A stretch of DNA of 64,000 nt, taken from assembly GCA_937625935.1 (NCBI GenBank), contig OW569383.1:62001-126000 (forward strand), written 5' to 3'. The notes below the pieces were generated by a model. It made no database searches, was not told the origin of the DNA, and worked only from the letters and a program-made list of their open reading frames with translations. Source of the DNA: Tetramitus jugosus (lineage: Eukaryota > Heterolobosea > Eutetramitea > Acrasida > Vahlkampfiidae). Of the stretch, positions 61,559 to 64,000 are shown one piece after another; the first letter of the stretch is position 1, and every line of letters begins with the position of its first letter. Made by a program: the position numbers and the translations under genes.

Positions 61559-62122
61559 ATGAGTTCGTCACGCCCAACAAAACCCAAGAATCCAAAAACT
61601 GTCCAAAAAGACAGCTTTAACACCAAGAAAAACACGGAGAGATTTGTGTTCTTCTGGCAGAGTAAATCCTGCTTTTCTCAACACTTCATGTCCGACTTTA
61701 CAATCAACAATATTACCTTTTGTTGTGGTGAGCAGTACATGATGTACAGGAAGGCTCTTTTGTTTCATGACAGTGAAATGGCCAACATGATTCTGGGCAC
61801 AAGAGATCCCAAAATGCACAAGAAATTTGGAAGAATGGTTCAAAATTTTGATTCAGAGATTTGGGAGGAGAATTGCAGGCAGATTGTCTATGAAGCCAAT
61901 TATGCAAAATTTAGTCAGAATGAAATTTTGCTGGAATCCTTGTTGGCCGAAGAATTCAGAAACAAGACGTTCGTGGAGGCCTCTCCGATGGATTGTGTTT
62001 GGGGCATAGGTGTGCGGGAGGATGCCGCACGTAAAATGGATCCTTCACAATGGAGAGGCAAGAATTGGCTTGGTCTGGAGTTGACCCGAGTAAGAGATGA
62101 TTTATTAAAGTTGCGACAATAA
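61559..62122 (+). CDS. NADAR-family (RibX-like) protein
   Basis: A 187-residue intronless protein, ATG at 61559 (CAAGAATG). After a basic 25-residue N terminus the NADAR fold is clear: VFFWQSKSCFSQHFMSDFTI, CCGEQYMMYRKALLFHD, EMANMILGTRDPKMHKKFGR, SEIWEENCRQIVYEAN, YAKFSQNEILLESLLA and EASPMDCVWGIGV then WRGKNWLG. The Glu of GEQYMM and the terminal Trp-Gly-x-G block are characteristic. NADAR proteins cleave N-glycosidic bonds; some remove ADP-ribose from guanine in DNA or act on riboflavin intermediates. It begins 82 bases after the POLQ stop on the same strand, suggesting a possible, unproven link to DNA repair. Confidence 0.88.
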   Translation: MSSSRPTKPKNPKTVQKDSFNTKKNTERFVFFWQSKSCFSQHFMSDFTINNITFCCGEQYMMYRKALLFHDSEMANMILGTRDPKMHKKFGRMVQNFDSEIWEENCRQIVYEANYAKFSQNEILLESLLAEEFRNKTFVEASPMDCVWGIGVREDAARKMDPSQWRGKNWLGLELTRVRDDLLKLRQ

Positions 62123-62223
62123 ACGAGTTCCAATAAAATTACAATTGTATGTAACTTTTATTGTGTTGTCACCTTCGCGAATCACGTTGGGGTTGCATAT
62201 GTCTAGATTCAGTTTGATTGTTG

Positions 62224-63309
62224 TCAAAAGGACTGACTTGAAGTGAAAACGTGATCGGATTGAGACCCCGATTGTGATGAAATAGATGCATCCTTGACCA
62301 ACGCATTCTCGGGCAATGATCGATGAATCTTTGACTTTGTTGTGTTCGTGTTCATGTCGTGAACACTGAACATGTTCTCTCCTACGCAATCAGATCTGAA
62401 CTCTACCACAATATATCTACTCCATTCCACTTCGTCCAGAGGAGAAAGCAAAGTATCTTCTTGCACAATGGATCTTCTCCTCTTTTGTCTCATCTTGCTT
62501 CGAACGTGTGAACCGACTTGAAAATCGGGTGAATCCATTGAGGAGAACACCAGCGAGCGACGCCTCTGTGAATTGTTGTAATGTTGAGAACTGACTGCGT
62601 TCAGATGACCAACAAAGGCACAATCATTTGGCCAGACCATTCTCTTGAATTTTGCAACACATGGCTCACTCTGCTCCACGATATTAAAATCCTCCACATG
62701 TTCCTTTGCTCCTTCATTTTCCTTCATGTTTTCATCTTCGAGCCACCTGTTCCAATGTTGACTAAAATGAACCAGCATCCGATAAAAATGACCTTCGCAA
62801 CCAGGCTTGCACTCACTTTGATTACTATGGGTTGTATCGTGAACAGGAACAACAATCCACTGATTCTTCAAATCAGTCCAATCCACAAATTCCTTCATAT
62901 TTTTCAATTCTTCGTGCTCAGTGTCGAATTTGAAAGCTTTCGCACGGTATTCGATGGAACGACTCGGTGCTTTATAGAGAACAGTGAACGTGTAGCACGG
63001 AACATCTTCGTCAGACTTTAGTTTCTTCTGGCTATCATCATAGTCGTGTTCACATGTTTCAATCTGAGAAATCACAAAAGCTTCAGGGATCACCGCACGA
63101 AGGTCCTCCGGTAATTGAATCATTGAAATCTCTTTGATAATTTCTTCGCTTGTGGTGGTTGTTGTCACGGGCGTTCCTACTTCAATCGACTGTTCAATGA
63201 ATTTGCTCCTTTTCATTAGTCTGTGTTGTTGATCCACGTCTTCGTTGTCCTTTTGCTCCAGATTCAAGAGCTTTCTCTTGTTGTCTATTGCAGTGTCGGT
63301 TTCTACCAT
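62224..63309 (-). CDS. Hypothetical protein, probably nuclear
   Basis: A 361-residue intronless ORF, ATG at 63309. A Lys/Asp-rich N terminus includes KRKLLNLEQK and MKRSKF, and the middle contains the basic clusters RSKMRQKRRRS and SQRRRSLVF, which could act as nuclear localisation signals. A central segment, PSRSIEYRAKAFKFDTEHEE, then FVDWTDLKNQWIVVPVH, CKPGCEGHFYRMLVHFSQHW, looks like a folded domain, with paired Cys and His residues that might bind a metal. No known family recognised. The 3' end is convergent with the NADAR gene (about 100 bases apart). Confidence 0.6.
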   Translation of the reverse strand: MVETDTAIDNKRKLLNLEQKDNEDVDQQHRLMKRSKFIEQSIEVGTPVTTTTTSEEIIKEISMIQLPEDLRAVIPEAFVISQIETCEHDYDDSQKKLKSDEDVPCYTFTVLYKAPSRSIEYRAKAFKFDTEHEELKNMKEFVDWTDLKNQWIVVPVHDTTHSNQSECKPGCEGHFYRMLVHFSQHWNRWLEDENMKENEGAKEHVEDFNIVEQSEPCVAKFKRMVWPNDCAFVGHLNAVSSQHYNNSQRRRSLVFSSMDSPDFQVGSHVRSKMRQKRRRSIVQEDTLLSPLDEVEWSRYIVVEFRSDCVGENMFSVHDMNTNTTKSKIHRSLPENALVKDASISSQSGSQSDHVFTSSQSF

Positions 63310-63804
63310 TGTGGTTTTGTTAGAAGTTTTCGTTTGCTGCAGTAGTGATTGTAATTGTGTCAGTTTTGACGGAACTGTTTAGATTTTGTACAATATGATT
63401 AATGTTCTTCAGAACAACAAATGATAAGTTTTTGGGATAAGGATTCTGTCACCTAATGTACCGTCACGTTTCTCTTTGTTGCTCGTACAATGATTTCGTT
63501 GGGTTGGTGAGCTGATTGATTCTGCAAAACTCCATCTTTTTTGAGATCTGGAAAGAATTAAAAATATGCCATCTTGGTTCCGAAAGTCTATTTTCTAGCG
63601 CAGGATTTCAGTCAGAATGGAAACAAATGATTCCACGAGTCCCAAACATGGGCTTGCAAGGAATGGCCAACTGGGAACCAAATGAGTGTTTGTGCAGAGA
63701 CTGTTAATCATCACGCCTTCCTTCTTGTATGAATCAATATGAAGAGGACAAAATAATTTGTATTCAAATACACTGAAGTGAAAAAAGCGAAAACTCCTCA
63801 AGCT
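63310..63804. other. Intergenic, nothing supported
   Basis: Between two minus-strand genes. A 63-codon + frame at 63516-63707 lacks an ATG context and any family feature. I see no RNA gene or repeat. Confidence 0.4.
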
Positions 63805-63993
63805 TTACTCCTCTTGTTCAGTTTTTTTGTCTTGGAGCATCTTTTCGATCGTAAAGGCGCTGACCAACACAGCGGCGCTGAACGCACCCGTTATCCACTT
63901 GACACGATTTGACAGTGGTGCCTTCACCAACATAAAACCACCCAATGGCAATATTGGCAAGCTTGAACCAACCAATGCACCGACACTGGCCAT
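63805..63993 (-). CDS. Small membrane protein, possibly incomplete at the window edge
   Basis: A 62-residue ORF from an ATG at 63993 (MASVGALVGSSLPILPLGGF ...) to TAA at 63805. It has one or two hydrophobic segments (ALVGSSLPILPLGGFMLV and WITGAFSAAVLVSAF), a short basic loop and a Lys/Glu-rich tail. It could be a complete small mitochondrial membrane subunit or the last exon of a longer gene beyond the window, since the frame stays open to the edge. No family recognised. Confidence 0.5.
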   Translation of the reverse strand: MASVGALVGSSLPILPLGGFMLVKAPLSNRVKWITGAFSAAVLVSAFTIEKMLQDKKTEQEE

Positions 63994-64000
63994 TGCACCT

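Overview
The window is nuclear DNA from a compact protist genome. It is AT-rich, uses the standard genetic code, and its genes are mostly intronless or carry one to four short GT-AG introns with GTAAGT/GTATGT-like donors. Asn/Gln/Thr and His/Asp/Glu low-complexity tracts are frequent. Several products carry mitochondrial presequences (SDHA, SUV3, an FKBP, a bL9-like ribosomal protein). This style fits a heterolobosean amoeba such as Naegleria. That assignment is inferred from protein style and gene structure, not from a database match.

Layout. 0-5 kb is a transposon graveyard: a degenerate Tc1/mariner-type element with terminal inverted repeats and TA flanks, then a broken piggyBac-type transposase abutting an NHL beta-propeller gene that lacks its 5' end. 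5-24.6 kb is ordinary gene-dense sequence: LRR protein, three-exon Na+/H+ exchanger, CCCH zinc finger-TTL fusion, frameshifted SDR, TLC-domain protein, SUV3 helicase, multipass membrane protein, and three small or unknown genes. At 24.65-30.2 kb a tRNA-Arg(UCU) is followed by a 5'-truncated non-LTR retrotransposon with a long intact reverse transcriptase frame, a poly(A) tail and a perfect 19-bp target-site duplication 57 bp upstream of the tRNA. Immediately beyond it lie remnants that look like the 5' half of a second, older element. 30.5-37.3 kb holds a LARGE-type glycosyltransferase, an NmrA-like oxidoreductase and an RCC1-repeat gene, mixed with pseudogenes: a partial RCC1 duplicate with internal deletions, a zinc-ribbon (PF14311-type) pseudogene and an unknown broken frame. 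37.3-64 kb returns to housekeeping genes: amino acid transporter, rhamnose mutarotase, tRNA-His, Romo1/Mgr2-like protein, DENND6, importin alpha, bL9m-like protein, SDHA, a mitochondrial membrane protein, TM2 protein, amidohydrolase, FKBP, palmitoyl-protein thioesterase, full-length DNA polymerase theta, NADAR protein, and two unknowns.

Genes are independently transcribed and often divergent or convergent; there are no operons. Recurring themes are mitochondrial function (SUV3, bL9m, SDHA, Romo1/Mgr2, FKBP, probably the L51/S25-domain protein and the 220-aa membrane protein) and DNA repair (POLQ with a NADAR gene 82 bp downstream). The most notable structures are the retrotransposon nested just upstream of a tRNA gene, the CCCH-TTL fusion, the doubly frameshifted SDR and the pseudogene cluster at 31.9-36.5 kb.
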